NCBI GenBank assembly: GCA_036397795.1
Contig: DASWIF010000037.1
Span: 1-33,769, forward strand
DNA: 33,769 bases
Direction: 5' to 3'
Source: Candidatus Saccharimonadales bacterium
GTDB lineage: Bacteria; Patescibacteriota; Saccharimonadia; Saccharimonadales; DASWIF01
How positions within the stretch are numbered: the stretch's first letter is position 1; every line of letters starts with the position of its first letter. The position numbers were made by a program, and so were the translations under genes. Shown in pieces: positions 1 to 7,358 of the stretch. The notes under the pieces are model-generated. The model had not been told where the DNA came from and did no database searches. It worked only from the letters and a program-made list of their open reading frames with translations.

Positions 1-1
1 C

Positions 2-232
2 ACTAACGGTACAACCGCCAACCTAGTCCGCGACGCTGAATATGCCGGCGACGGCACGGCCGGTGACTTATGGGCTTGGGACGAAACCGGTACAGCTGAT
101 AGAATCGCGACCTCGACCACAGTTGTAGATGATGAGATGCTTATCCTGCGCTTTGCCGCGACATCAGCCATCACTACGCCGACCGGTACCTACACGGTAG
201 TAAGCACCTACATCGCTACACCGACGTTCTAA
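2..232 (+). CDS. C-terminal fragment of a secreted surface protein (5' cut by window edge)
   Basis: An open frame enters from the left edge and ends at TAA 230-232. The visible 76 residues are rich in Thr, Ala and Gly, as in extracellular beta-sandwich proteins. The C-terminus (PTGTYTVVSTYIATPTF) resembles that of the next gene (NPGVYTATLTYIGTATF), so the two are probably tandem paralogues sharing a terminal strand motif. It is the first of four genes that all encode exported or membrane-anchored proteins. No catalytic motif is visible. Family cannot be assigned from this fragment; a structural surface or adhesin-like role is inference. Confidence 0.75.
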   Translation, partial: TNGTTANLVRDAEYAGDGTAGDLWAWDETGTADRIATSTTVVDDEMLILRFAATSAITTPTGTYTVVSTYIATPTF

Positions 233-254
233 AGACTTTAAGGAAGGACCGTGG

Positions 255-1292
255 ATGCGACCACGAACCCCGGTAAAGCTAATGCTGGCGCTGCTGATTA
301 TAGCGGCGCCAGCATTAAGATTTGTACCTATCTACTCGGCACCAGGGCTACTAAACAGAAGTTTACAAGTAGGGACAACCGAAGTAAGCGCTTCAACGAC
401 ATATGGCTTCCAGTTTGATATAACCTCGGCCTCTTCTCTCGGATCGATTAGGTTTCAGTTTTGTTCGAACGACCCGATACCGTTTAATCCGTGCACTGCC
501 CCGACAGGGTTTGATATCAGCGGCGCGACGGTTGGCGCTCAGACTGGTGAAACCGGTTTTACCATCGATCCTGTGATAACACCAAATGAGTTAATCTTAA
601 CCAGGGTGCCGACATTGGCTACCCCACAAACCGTAACCTATGATTTTAATAATGTTATTAATCCGGATACGGCAGCCAGTTACTTTGTCCGATTGATAAC
701 CTACGCCTCGGCAGACGGCAGCGACCCATCGACTGAAGAAGCGGGCATAGCCTTTGCTATGACTGATCGATTTGATGTAACAGCTTTCGTACCCCCCTTC
801 CTGTCATTTTGTGTCGGACTTAGCGTGGCCGCTGACTGCTCCAGCGCTACCGGCAACCTCATCGACCTGGGGATTTTGGACGAATCGTTATCTTCAACCG
901 CAACTTCACAGTTTGCAGGGGCGACGAACGGTGTCGGCGGCTTGGCCATAAGTGTTATAGGTACAACCATGACTTCTGGCGTAAACACGATTACTGGCTT
1001 GGGTACAAGGTCTCCATCGTCAGTTGGCAGCAGTCAGTTCGGTTTTAACCTTAGAAATAACTCCAGTCCGAACGTGGGGATTAACCCAGCCGGACCGGGA
1101 ACGACGGTACCAACGGGCGACTATAACGTTATTAACGAGTTTACGTTTAGAAACGGTGACATAATTGCTTCATCGCCCTTACCGACCAACTACACCGTCC
1201 TAACCGTTTCTTACCTCGTAAATATCAGTCCAAGTCAAAATCCAGGGGTCTATACCGCCACACTGACCTACATTGGCACAGCTACTTTCTAA
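255..1292 (+). CDS. secreted surface protein, paralogue of the upstream fragment
   Basis: 345 aa. The N-terminus (MRPRTPVKLMLALLIIAAPAL) is a basic stretch plus hydrophobic core, a typical signal peptide with probable cleavage near residues 25-30. The mature part is rich in Ser, Thr, Gly and Asn, has two cysteine pairs (around residues 69-80 and 186-194) and ends in a beta-strand-like tail shared with the preceding gene. An AAGGAAGG ribosome binding site at about 240-247 supports ATG 255. The following DUF916-like and PKD-domain anchored proteins suggest this is an exported component held at the surface by its neighbours, as in WxL-type systems, but no WxL motif is visible. Exact family unknown. 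Confidence 0.75.
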   Translation: MRPRTPVKLMLALLIIAAPALRFVPIYSAPGLLNRSLQVGTTEVSASTTYGFQFDITSASSLGSIRFQFCSNDPIPFNPCTAPTGFDISGATVGAQTGETGFTIDPVITPNELILTRVPTLATPQTVTYDFNNVINPDTAASYFVRLITYASADGSDPSTEEAGIAFAMTDRFDVTAFVPPFLSFCVGLSVAADCSSATGNLIDLGILDESLSSTATSQFAGATNGVGGLAISVIGTTMTSGVNTITGLGTRSPSSVGSSQFGFNLRNNSSPNVGINPAGPGTTVPTGDYNVINEFTFRNGDIIASSPLPTNYTVLTVSYLVNISPSQNPGVYTATLTYIGTATF

Positions 1293-1302
1293 GTCGATTT
1301 TT

Positions 1303-1311
1303 TGCTACTAT
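1303..1311 (+). promoter_or_regulatory. extended -10 promoter element
   Basis: TG-C-TACTAT just after the stop of the previous gene and about 30 nt before ATG 1340. No good -35 box is visible; the TG extension may compensate. It implies a leader of about 20 nt that retains the GGAGGAAAG ribosome binding site at 1327-1335. Confidence 0.45.
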
Positions 1312-1339
1312 ATAAAGCAATAAGTCGGAGGAAAGAAAA

Positions 1340-2338
1340 ATGCTTAAAAATAGATCGTTTGACGTGAATCGAATAAGGTTGATGTTCTTAGCCGTGCTAG
1401 TTGGAACGCTAATGCTATTTGCTATTAACACCCACGCCCAGGATGACAACACAAGTTCGGGTAACGGCCTGCGAATAACACCAGTCAGACAAGAATATAG
1501 TTTGGCTCCAGGGCAGGCGGAGTCATATGAGGTAGAAATAACCAACATCTCGCAAGCCCCCATCGAGGTGACGGTAATTGTGAACGACTTTGAATCAGAC
1601 GACGTAACTGGTCAACCAAGAATTATCGTGGACCCGGACCAAAAATCACCATTTAGCCTAAAGCAATACGTAAGTTTACCAGCTGATTTTCGGCTTGAAC
1701 CGGGCGGTTCCCAGAAGGTAACAATAGCAGTAAACTTGCCGGACAGCTTAAACCCCGGTGGCTACTTTGGAATAGTCAGATTTGCGCCGAAGGGTATAAC
1801 TGCCGAAGAAGGTGCAGTCGCCTTAAACGCCAGCGTTGGCAGCTTACTGTTGGTTTCAATTCCGGGCGATGTCACGGAGGGACTGACACTGCAGTTTATC
1901 GAGGCCAGACGTGACGGTTCCACTCGGGGTATCTTTGAATCGGCGCCAAATACATTAGCGATTGGGCTGGACAATACTGGCAACTCGATCTTGAAGCCTT
2001 TCGGCAGGGTAGCGATTGAGAACATCTTTGGCAATGAAGTCTACAGCTATGAGTTTAACGGCGGACAGCTCCGGGGTAATGTATTGCCGCAGAGCAGCCG
2101 AACTTTTGAAGATGAAATTCACAACATCGGAAAGATTGGCCGATATACAGTTGAGGCCAATCTGTCTTTTGGTGAGGGCGGCGGAGAGATTATTGCTGCC
2201 ACGACTACTTTTTGGGTTATACCTTGGCGCCTCATCCTCGTGGCGTTAGCGCTAATCGCTTTGGTTATCTGGTTCGTAACTCGCGGCTTAAAGTCCTATA
2301 ATCGACGGGTGGTTGCTCAAGCCAAAAGAAACTCATAA
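1340..2338 (+). CDS. DUF916-like membrane-anchored surface protein
   Basis: 332 aa. It has a signal peptide (hydrophobic residues about 12-30, ending ...INTHAQ), an extracellular beta-sandwich region, and a C-terminal transmembrane helix (about 294-316) with a short basic tail. The block with ITPVRQEYSLAPGQ, the fibronectin-like middle and the ...LNPGGYFGIVRF segment resemble the DUF916/WxL peptidoglycan-binding family, whose C-terminal helix anchors surface complexes. GGAGGAAAG at 1327-1335 gives a clear start. It lies between secreted paralogues and a PKD protein, so it is probably the anchor of that system. Family assignment is from pattern recognition and should be confirmed with a profile search. 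Confidence 0.7.
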   Translation: MLKNRSFDVNRIRLMFLAVLVGTLMLFAINTHAQDDNTSSGNGLRITPVRQEYSLAPGQAESYEVEITNISQAPIEVTVIVNDFESDDVTGQPRIIVDPDQKSPFSLKQYVSLPADFRLEPGGSQKVTIAVNLPDSLNPGGYFGIVRFAPKGITAEEGAVALNASVGSLLLVSIPGDVTEGLTLQFIEARRDGSTRGIFESAPNTLAIGLDNTGNSILKPFGRVAIENIFGNEVYSYEFNGGQLRGNVLPQSSRTFEDEIHNIGKIGRYTVEANLSFGEGGGEIIAATTTFWVIPWRLILVALALIALVIWFVTRGLKSYNRRVVAQAKRNS

Positions 2339-2353
2339 GATAGGCACCTCGAG

Positions 2354-2362
2354 TGGTATACT
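2354..2362 (+). promoter_or_regulatory. extended -10 promoter, leaderless start
   Basis: TGG-TATACT lies 9 nt before ATG 2372. Transcription would start about 2 nt before the start codon or on it, leaving no room for a Shine-Dalgarno sequence. No convincing -35 box. Confidence 0.5.
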
Positions 2363-2371
2363 GGTGCAAGC

Positions 2372-3271
2372 ATGAGCTTCATCATGAAAAACATAAAAAA
2401 TAAAATTCTTCTCGGTATCGCCCTAGCGTTGGTTAGCTTATATCCAGCACTAGCGCAGGTGACCAACCCCCAAACCGGCTCGGTCGGTATCGAGGGTACG
2501 ATTCCAACCGATCCGCCGACGGTCGGGGCGACAATAAGCTTTCCGACCAACGGCCAGACTTTTCGTGACATACCCATCAAGGTTCAGGGAATTTGCCCGA
2601 AGGATCTGTTAGTTAAGCTGTTTAAAAATCAAGTTTTTGCTGGCGCTGTGCCCTGTTCGAGCCAGGGAACGTTCGAATTGGAAATAGACCTGTTTAGCGG
2701 TAAAAACGAGCTGGTGGCTAAGGTGTTTGATTCGTTAGATCAGCCAGGTCCGGACTCTAATAAGGTCACGGTGACATACGATGACGGACCCCAGGACGAC
2801 GGCATTGCCCAATTGATATTGACTTCGAACTTTGCCCTGAGGGGCGCCAACGCCGGTACACCGCTGACTTGGCCGTTGGCCATCAGTGGTGGCGTACGGC
2901 CGTTTGCCATCAGTGTTGATTGGGGCGACGGTGAAACCTCTCAGCTGGCCCTCGATTTAGCGGGTAATTTTACGGTTGAGCATACTTATTTTGAGCCGGG
3001 TGTCTACAGGATGGTGGTTAGAGCAACTGACGGGCGCGGAAAGACCGCTTTTATCCAGCTGGTAGCAGTTGCCAACGGCCCGAGCGCTCAAGACGCCAAT
3101 GCTGCCGGTACGGGGGAAAGCGGTTCAGGACTCAGCCAAAATCTTCGGATTCCCTTGTTGCCGATTTATGTCATGTTCTTCTTTGTGATTTCGACCTTTT
3201 GGCTGGGACGACGATATGAGGTCAGGCGGATTAAAAACGCCGTTCGAACAGGCAAAGCCGTCCAGCTCTAA
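2372..3271 (+). CDS. PKD-domain membrane-anchored surface protein
   Basis: 299 aa. It has an N-terminal signal peptide (hydrophobic core about 12-26, then LAQ), a first beta-sandwich around residues 47-140, a PKD domain around 145-235 with diagnostic VDWGDGE and HTYFEPGVYRMVVRATD motifs, a short linker, a transmembrane helix around 258-276 and a basic cytoplasmic tail. ATG 2384 is an alternative start. PKD domains usually mediate protein-protein or carbohydrate contacts outside the cell. It belongs to the surface cluster starting at the window edge. It has no enzyme motifs, so a structural or adhesive role is inferred. Confidence 0.75.
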   Translation: MSFIMKNIKNKILLGIALALVSLYPALAQVTNPQTGSVGIEGTIPTDPPTVGATISFPTNGQTFRDIPIKVQGICPKDLLVKLFKNQVFAGAVPCSSQGTFELEIDLFSGKNELVAKVFDSLDQPGPDSNKVTVTYDDGPQDDGIAQLILTSNFALRGANAGTPLTWPLAISGGVRPFAISVDWGDGETSQLALDLAGNFTVEHTYFEPGVYRMVVRATDGRGKTAFIQLVAVANGPSAQDANAAGTGESGSGLSQNLRIPLLPIYVMFFFVISTFWLGRRYEVRRIKNAVRTGKAVQL

Positions 3272-3344
3272 TACACTAGTATTTAGGAGACAGTATTTTT
3301 GGAAAAGGGATCGGTTCTGCCTTATTCCCAGATACAAATTCCTG

Positions 3345-3350
3345 TATACT
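3345..3350 (+). promoter_or_regulatory. -10 box of mnmA with very short leader
   Basis: TATACT at 3345-3350 is followed by 11 nt and then ATG 3362. The expected transcript begins 1-5 nt before the start codon. Confidence 0.5.
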
Positions 3351-3361
3351 TGCGCCTTGTT

Positions 3362-4444
3362 ATGCGCGTATTTGTTGGTTTATCCGGCGGAGTCGATAGT
3401 TCCGTTACGGCGGCTTTATTAAAAGCGCAGGGACATCAAGTAACCGGGGTTTTTATGAAGAATTGGACTAAAAACATCGGCGGGGTGGTTTGTCCGTGGC
3501 GACAAGACATGCTAGACGCTAAACGTGTAGCCGTCCAGCTTGGGATTCCCTTTATAGTGTTTGATTTCCAGCGGGAATACAAGCAAAAAGTGGTGGACTA
3601 TATGATTTCCGACTATAAAGCCGGCCGGACACCCAACCCGGACGTAATGTGTAATCAAGAAATAAAATTCAAGCTGTTTTTAGACACAGCCAGAGAAAAT
3701 GGAGCCGACAAAATCGCCACTGGGCACTATGCTCGCGTTTCGCTAGAACAATCAACAACCAATAGCCAACAACCAAAAAGAGAGCGATTCGTGCTAAAAA
3801 CAGGTGTTGATAAGAACAAGGACCAATCGTATTTTTTGTACCGGATGACGGAAAAAGCCTTAGCCAGGACGCTGCTGCCGATTGGCGAGCTGAGTAAACC
3901 TAAGGTCAGGGAAATTGCTAAAAAAAACCAACTGATTACCGCCCAGAAGCCAGACTCACAGGGTATTTGCTTTGTCGGCGAAGTCGGAATTGACGATTTT
4001 ATTAAAGAGTTCGTACAGGTTAAACCGGGCCGGATAATTGATGTCGTCACGGGTAAAGTTATCGGCCAGCACGGCGGGGCCGTGCTGTATACGATTGGTC
4101 AAAGGCATGGCCTGAACATCGGCGGCGGCCTGCCATATTACGTTACCGCCACCGACGTCAGAAAAAATCTCGTATATGCTACTAAGCAGCTTGATAATGA
4201 ACACCTCTGGCAAGCCCAAATTCAGTTGTCAGATACCCATTGGATAAACGAACCGCCCAAAGCCAAAGCCGGTTATAGCTGCCGGGTACGCTATCGCTCG
4301 AAACTTCTTAGTTGTCAGGTAAGAGCTATTAGGTCGGGGAGAGCTACGGTTATACTAAATCGAGCCGAACGAGCCATCACGCCCGGTCAGTCGGTAGTTA
4401 TTTATGACAACGACGAAGTTTTGGGCGGCGGTATTATTAGTTAG
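3362..4444 (+). CDS. mnmA: tRNA-uridine 2-sulfurtransferase MnmA
   Basis: 360 aa. MnmA activates U34 of Lys, Glu and Gln tRNAs with ATP and inserts sulfur to form 2-thiouridine. The PP-loop SGGVDSS is at residues 8-14. The nucleophile lies in PNPDVMCNQEIKF and the second catalytic cysteine in DSQGICFVGE, so the active cysteine pair is intact. The C-terminal beta-barrel (GQRHGLNIGGGLPYYV onward) is present and length is normal. I chose ATG 3362, where the conserved MRVFVGLSGG begins, not an upstream in-frame ATG at 3299, because a -10 box lies just before it. Confidence 0.95.
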   Translation: MRVFVGLSGGVDSSVTAALLKAQGHQVTGVFMKNWTKNIGGVVCPWRQDMLDAKRVAVQLGIPFIVFDFQREYKQKVVDYMISDYKAGRTPNPDVMCNQEIKFKLFLDTARENGADKIATGHYARVSLEQSTTNSQQPKRERFVLKTGVDKNKDQSYFLYRMTEKALARTLLPIGELSKPKVREIAKKNQLITAQKPDSQGICFVGEVGIDDFIKEFVQVKPGRIIDVVTGKVIGQHGGAVLYTIGQRHGLNIGGGLPYYVTATDVRKNLVYATKQLDNEHLWQAQIQLSDTHWINEPPKAKAGYSCRVRYRSKLLSCQVRAIRSGRATVILNRAERAITPGQSVVIYDNDEVLGGGIIS

Positions 4445-4488
4445 CGCTCGTTGAGTCCTTGTCAAACGGTATTCGCTTTCGTAATTTG

Positions 4489-4516
4489 GTAGGGGCATTC
4501 TATAGAATGCCCCTAC
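4489..4516. repeat. 28-bp perfect palindrome
   Basis: GTAGGGGCATTC, central TATA, then GAATGCCCCTAC: a perfect dyad 45 bp after mnmA. Similar GTAGGGGC...GCCCCTAC palindromes recur in intergenic regions of many environmental bacterial genomes (general knowledge, not checked). As RNA it folds into a 12-bp stem and could act as an mRNA end or weak terminator, although no U-tract follows. Confidence 0.7.
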
Positions 4517-4569
4517 GGATTGCTTGGCATTGGTGTGTGGAATGATAATAATTAGATCTTTTTTAAATA

Positions 4570-4612
4570 TTTTAAAACCGATTCTGGACTAGTCCGTCGA
4601 GGACAGAATCGG
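4570..4612 (-). terminator. Rho-independent terminator of the small membrane operon
   Basis: On the minus strand, CCGATTCTG (4612-4604) pairs with CAGAATCGG (4586-4578) and is followed by TTTTAAAATATTT. The loop contains the smaller palindrome GGACTAGTCC. Between the last small ORF and this terminator (4613-4674) lies another stem-loop (CCCCT...AGGGG with an inner CGAGC...CTCGC-type stem), so the operon has a structured 3' UTR. Confidence 0.7.
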
Positions 4613-4674
4613 CTGCAGTTTAGCCCCTGCGAGTCATCGTTGCTCGAAGGGGTACGATTTGCCTAAGTGGCAGC

Positions 4675-4782
4675 TTAGGCGGGCGATCTATGCCGTATGA
4701 GGCGAAAAATCACCACTAGCACTACCCAGCCCACCAGCCAAACTATCGGATGGTAGTTGTCAGGCAGATCAGCTGTGATCAC
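4675..4782 (-). CDS. 35-aa single-pass membrane microprotein
   Basis: GTG at 4782 (minus strand) opens a 35-codon frame ending TAA at 4677-4675. The product begins MITADLPDNYHPIVWLVGW, continues as a hydrophobic helix (residues 12-26) and ends with a basic tail. The start overlaps the end of the upstream 78-aa gene in another frame, an arrangement typical of translational coupling. There is no strong Shine-Dalgarno. The frame ends just before a structured 3' UTR and terminator. Function unknown; it may be a small subunit or stabiliser of the other two membrane proteins. Confidence 0.5.
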   Translation of the reverse strand: MITADLPDNYHPIVWLVGWVVLVVIFRLIRHRSPA

Positions 4783-5005
4783 GGCGTCTGCTCTTTTTGG
4801 CGGGCTCGAGCACATAGACGAACACCGGCAGCGCGGCCGCGCTTAAGCTCGCAGCGGTCATCTGCAGGGTTAGTACCCAGTTTTTGCTGAGCGCCCAACT
4901 TGCCAAGATGGCAAAGTCGACTACCGCCGCCAGCAAGGCGCCGTTGAGCCGGCCCAGCGCCAGCCGCTTATCGGTAGCGATTGCCGACTCGATGTCATAG
5001 AACAT
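4769..5005 (-). CDS. small membrane protein (two helices)
   Basis: 78 aa starting MFYDIESAIATDKR, with two hydrophobic segments (about 24-42 and 47-66) and a strongly basic tail (KKSRRRDHS). GGAGG lies 6 nt upstream of ATG 5005, which is better than the longer frame that would start at 5038. The gene begins 1 nt after the preceding gene ends, and its ribosome binding site overlaps that gene's 3' end, so they are co-translated. No family recognised. Phage holins have similar size and topology, but no lysis gene is adjacent. Confidence 0.7.
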   Translation of the reverse strand: MFYDIESAIATDKRLALGRLNGALLAAVVDFAILASWALSKNWVLTLQMTAASLSAAALPVFVYVLEPAKKSRRRDHS

Positions 5006-5006
5006 A

Positions 5007-5216
5007 TCAACCTCCGTTGGTAGTCGTGATAAGCCCAATCAAGCTAACCACAAAGAACAGCATTACGTCCGGGTATCGGCCGGAAACGAACTCCCACCGG
5101 CCGACCCATCGCCCCATTCGGTGGGCTTGCTCGCTGGGGTCTAAGAAAGCCGCCACAAGCAAGTTGACTTCCAACAAGAGGCAGAACAACAGCAGGACAG
5201 ACCAGATGATAGGCAT
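5007..5216 (-). CDS. small membrane protein, first gene of a minus-strand operon
   Basis: 69 aa with an N-terminal hydrophobic segment (about 3-24), a charged middle (DPSEQAHRMGRWVGRWE) and a C-terminal hydrophobic segment (about 49-63). GGAGGAA lies 8 nt before ATG 5216. It is divergent from alaS and followed immediately by the 78-aa gene. No known family recognised. The strong ribosome binding site contrasts with the mostly Shine-Dalgarno-less core genes nearby. Confidence 0.65.
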   Translation of the reverse strand: MPIIWSVLLLFCLLLEVNLLVAAFLDPSEQAHRMGRWVGRWEFVSGRYPDVMLFFVVSLIGLITTTNGG

Positions 5217-5246
5217 TTAAAGGTTCCTCCTCGACGAACTTATCTA

Positions 5247-5275
5247 ACCTAACAACACTCAAACTGTGCTGTCAA
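5247..5275 (-). promoter_or_regulatory. candidate promoter of the small membrane operon
   Basis: On the minus strand TTGACA (5275-5270) is followed by a 17-nt spacer and TTAGGT, a good -35 with a poor -10. It nearly overlaps the alaS -10 region, so the two divergent units may compete for polymerase. Confidence 0.4.
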
Positions 5276-5279
5276 ATTT

Positions 5280-5288
5280 TGCTACAAT
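5280..5288 (+). promoter_or_regulatory. extended -10 promoter of alaS
   Basis: TG-C-TACAAT about 35 nt before ATG 5324; expected leader about 29 nt with no evident Shine-Dalgarno sequence. Confidence 0.5.
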
Positions 5289-5323
5289 ACTCCAGATACT
5301 AATTGTGAGCAAAGCTAAAAAAT

Positions 5324-7255
5324 ATGACAGCACAGGAAATCCGGCAAAAGTATTTAGAATTTTTTAAAAAACAGGGGCACGCACTTATCCCCCGAGCGAA
5401 TTTGCTGCCGCTGGGTGACCCAACTACGCTCTTTACCGGCTCGGGCATGCAGCCGCTCATTCAATATTTGTTGGGAGAAAAACACCCCAACGGCCAGCGG
5501 TTGGTTGATTCACAAACCTGTCTTAGGGCCGAGGATATCGACGAGGTTGGCGACAACCGGCACACCACTTTTTTTGAGATGCTGGGCAACTGGTCTTTGG
5601 GCGATTATTTTAAAGACGAACAGCTCGGCTGGTTTTTGGGTTTTTTGACCGAGGAAGTCGGACTAAGCTCAGACAAACTTTATGTCACTTGTTTCATTGG
5701 AGACGAAAGCTTAAAACTCCCGCGTGACGAAACCTCGGCCGCCATCTGGCAGAAATTGTTTAAAAGACACAGGCTCAAGGCCGAAACAGCTGATATCGGC
5801 AGCGCGGCCGATGGCTATAAGCGCGGCATTAAGCCAAACGAACGAATATTTTATTACGATGCCAGCAAAAATTGGTGGAGCCGGGCCGGCCTGCCTAACG
5901 AGATGCCTATAGGCGAGCCGGGTGGACCCGATAGCGAGGTGTTTTATGATTTTGGCACTGATCACGATCCGAAATACGGTGCCCAATGCCACCCAAACTG
6001 CGATTGTGGCCGATTTTTAGAAATCGGCAACTCGGTCTTTATGGAATACGTCAGAACCAAAGATGGCTTTAAGTCCTTACCAAATAAAAACGTGGATTTT
6101 GGCGGCGGACTGGAGCGCATTGCCGCTGCCAGCAATAATAACCCTGATGTATTTAAAATTTCTCTGATGTGGCCGGTGATTGAAAAACTGGCAGAGATGT
6201 CCGGTAAAAAATATGAGGATCATATCGAATCAAAACGAATTATTACCGACCACTTGCGCGCCGCCGTTTGGTTGGCAGTCGACGGGCTAGTGCCGAGCAA
6301 CAAAGAGCAGGGCTACGTTATGCGCCGGCTGATTCGGCGGGCCGTGTTAAACGCCCATGAACTCGGTATTGAGCATGGTCTGAGCGAGGCAGTGGTACCG
6401 GTAGTCGTAAATACGTACAAAGCTGATTTCCCGGAAGTGGCGGAGCGAGCCGAGATGGCGGTTCAAACCATAGCCAAAGAAGAAAAAATCTTCCGCCAAA
6501 CGTTAAAAAAAGGATTGCGTGAGTTCGAAAAATTGGCCATAACAATTTCTGTAAACAACAAAGAAGTAAAAGATACAAAACTTACGGATGCTTTCTATCC
6601 CTATATGAAAGGGGCGGATATTTTTATGCTTTACGACACCTACGGTTTTCCGGTTGAGCTCAGTCTGGAAGAGGCTAAAAAACGCGGCATAGAAGTTGAT
6701 AGCAACTGGCGGCACGACTTTAATCATTTGATGGAAGAACAGCGAGCTCGTTCACGCACCGCCACCAAGGGCCAGTTTAAAGGTGGTTTGGGCGGCCAGA
6801 GCGACGCTCATAAACGGCTGCATACCGCTACTCACCTGCTGTACGCTACGCTAAAGACAGTTTTAGGCGACCACGTTATTCAGCGGGGGGCTAATATCAC
6901 CAAAGAGCGTCTGCGGTTTGACTTTGAGCATCCCGGAAAACTGACCGACAAAGAAAAAGTCAAAGTCGAGAAGTTGATAAACCAACAAATCGATAAATGC
7001 CTGCCGGTTGGCTATACGGAATATCCAACCAGCGAAGCAATCAGTAAAGGTGCATTGGGCCAGTTTGGCGATAAATATGGAGACAAGGTCAAGGTCTACA
7101 CCGTGGGCGAGGGCGATCAGCGTTATAGCTTTGAAATTTGCGGCGGCCCGCACGTCGATAATACCTGCGAACTAAAGGAAACCGGCAGGTTTAAAATTAT
7201 CAAGGAAGAGTCCAGCTCATCAGGCATACGTCGAATCAAAGCTGTTTTGAAGTAA
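5324..7255 (+). CDS. alaS: alanyl-tRNA synthetase, short form
   Basis: 643 aa, against roughly 850-880 in typical bacteria. It charges tRNA-Ala. The class II catalytic core is at residues 1-345 with TTFFEMLGNWSLGDYF (81-96), a small cysteine/histidine cluster (QCHPNCDCG, 221-229) and the motif 3 region GGGLERI (260-266). The editing zinc site is kept as HTATH (500-504) and CGGPH (606-610). Two parts appear missing: the glycine-rich beta-barrel expected just before HTATH, replaced by a short KGQFKGGLGGQSD linker, and the whole C-terminal C-Ala/oligomerisation domain. It is therefore probably monomeric with a reduced editing module. Two hairpins follow the stop. Confidence 0.95.
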   Translation: MTAQEIRQKYLEFFKKQGHALIPRANLLPLGDPTTLFTGSGMQPLIQYLLGEKHPNGQRLVDSQTCLRAEDIDEVGDNRHTTFFEMLGNWSLGDYFKDEQLGWFLGFLTEEVGLSSDKLYVTCFIGDESLKLPRDETSAAIWQKLFKRHRLKAETADIGSAADGYKRGIKPNERIFYYDASKNWWSRAGLPNEMPIGEPGGPDSEVFYDFGTDHDPKYGAQCHPNCDCGRFLEIGNSVFMEYVRTKDGFKSLPNKNVDFGGGLERIAAASNNNPDVFKISLMWPVIEKLAEMSGKKYEDHIESKRIITDHLRAAVWLAVDGLVPSNKEQGYVMRRLIRRAVLNAHELGIEHGLSEAVVPVVVNTYKADFPEVAERAEMAVQTIAKEEKIFRQTLKKGLREFEKLAITISVNNKEVKDTKLTDAFYPYMKGADIFMLYDTYGFPVELSLEEAKKRGIEVDSNWRHDFNHLMEEQRARSRTATKGQFKGGLGGQSDAHKRLHTATHLLYATLKTVLGDHVIQRGANITKERLRFDFEHPGKLTDKEKVKVEKLINQQIDKCLPVGYTEYPTSEAISKGALGQFGDKYGDKVKVYTVGEGDQRYSFEICGGPHVDNTCELKETGRFKIIKEESSSSGIRRIKAVLK

Positions 7256-7258
7256 TCA

Positions 7259-7288
7259 AAAAACTATATAATTAGTTATATAGTTTTT
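7259..7288 (+). terminator. AT-rich hairpin terminator after alaS
   Basis: AAAAACTATATAA (7259-7271) pairs perfectly with TTATATAGTTTTT (7276-7288) around a TTAG loop, 4 bp after the alaS stop. The T-run in the 3' arm suits intrinsic termination in either direction. Confidence 0.7.
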
Positions 7289-7295
7289 ATAATTA

Positions 7296-7322
7296 CAAAA
7301 CCCCTGTTAGACAGGGGTTTTG
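7296..7322. terminator. strong bidirectional terminator hairpin
   Basis: CAAAACCCCTGT (7296-7307) and ACAGGGGTTTTG (7311-7322) form a perfect 12-bp stem with a 3-nt loop. TTTT follows the GC core on both strands. It is the second terminator of alaS and would also stop any minus-strand transcript coming from the non-coding region. Confidence 0.75.
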
Positions 7323-7336
7323 CTGTTTGATATTAT
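7308..7336 (+). promoter_or_regulatory. sigma-70-like promoter of the plus-strand non-coding RNA
   Basis: TAGACA (7308-7313), a 17-nt spacer and TATTAT (7331-7336), each hexamer 5/6 to consensus. Expected start is near 7343. The -35 lies inside the loop and 3' arm of the preceding terminator, so terminator and promoter are interlocked. Confidence 0.55.
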
Positions 7337-7358
7337 GTTTGATTTTAGAGTGAGAGAG

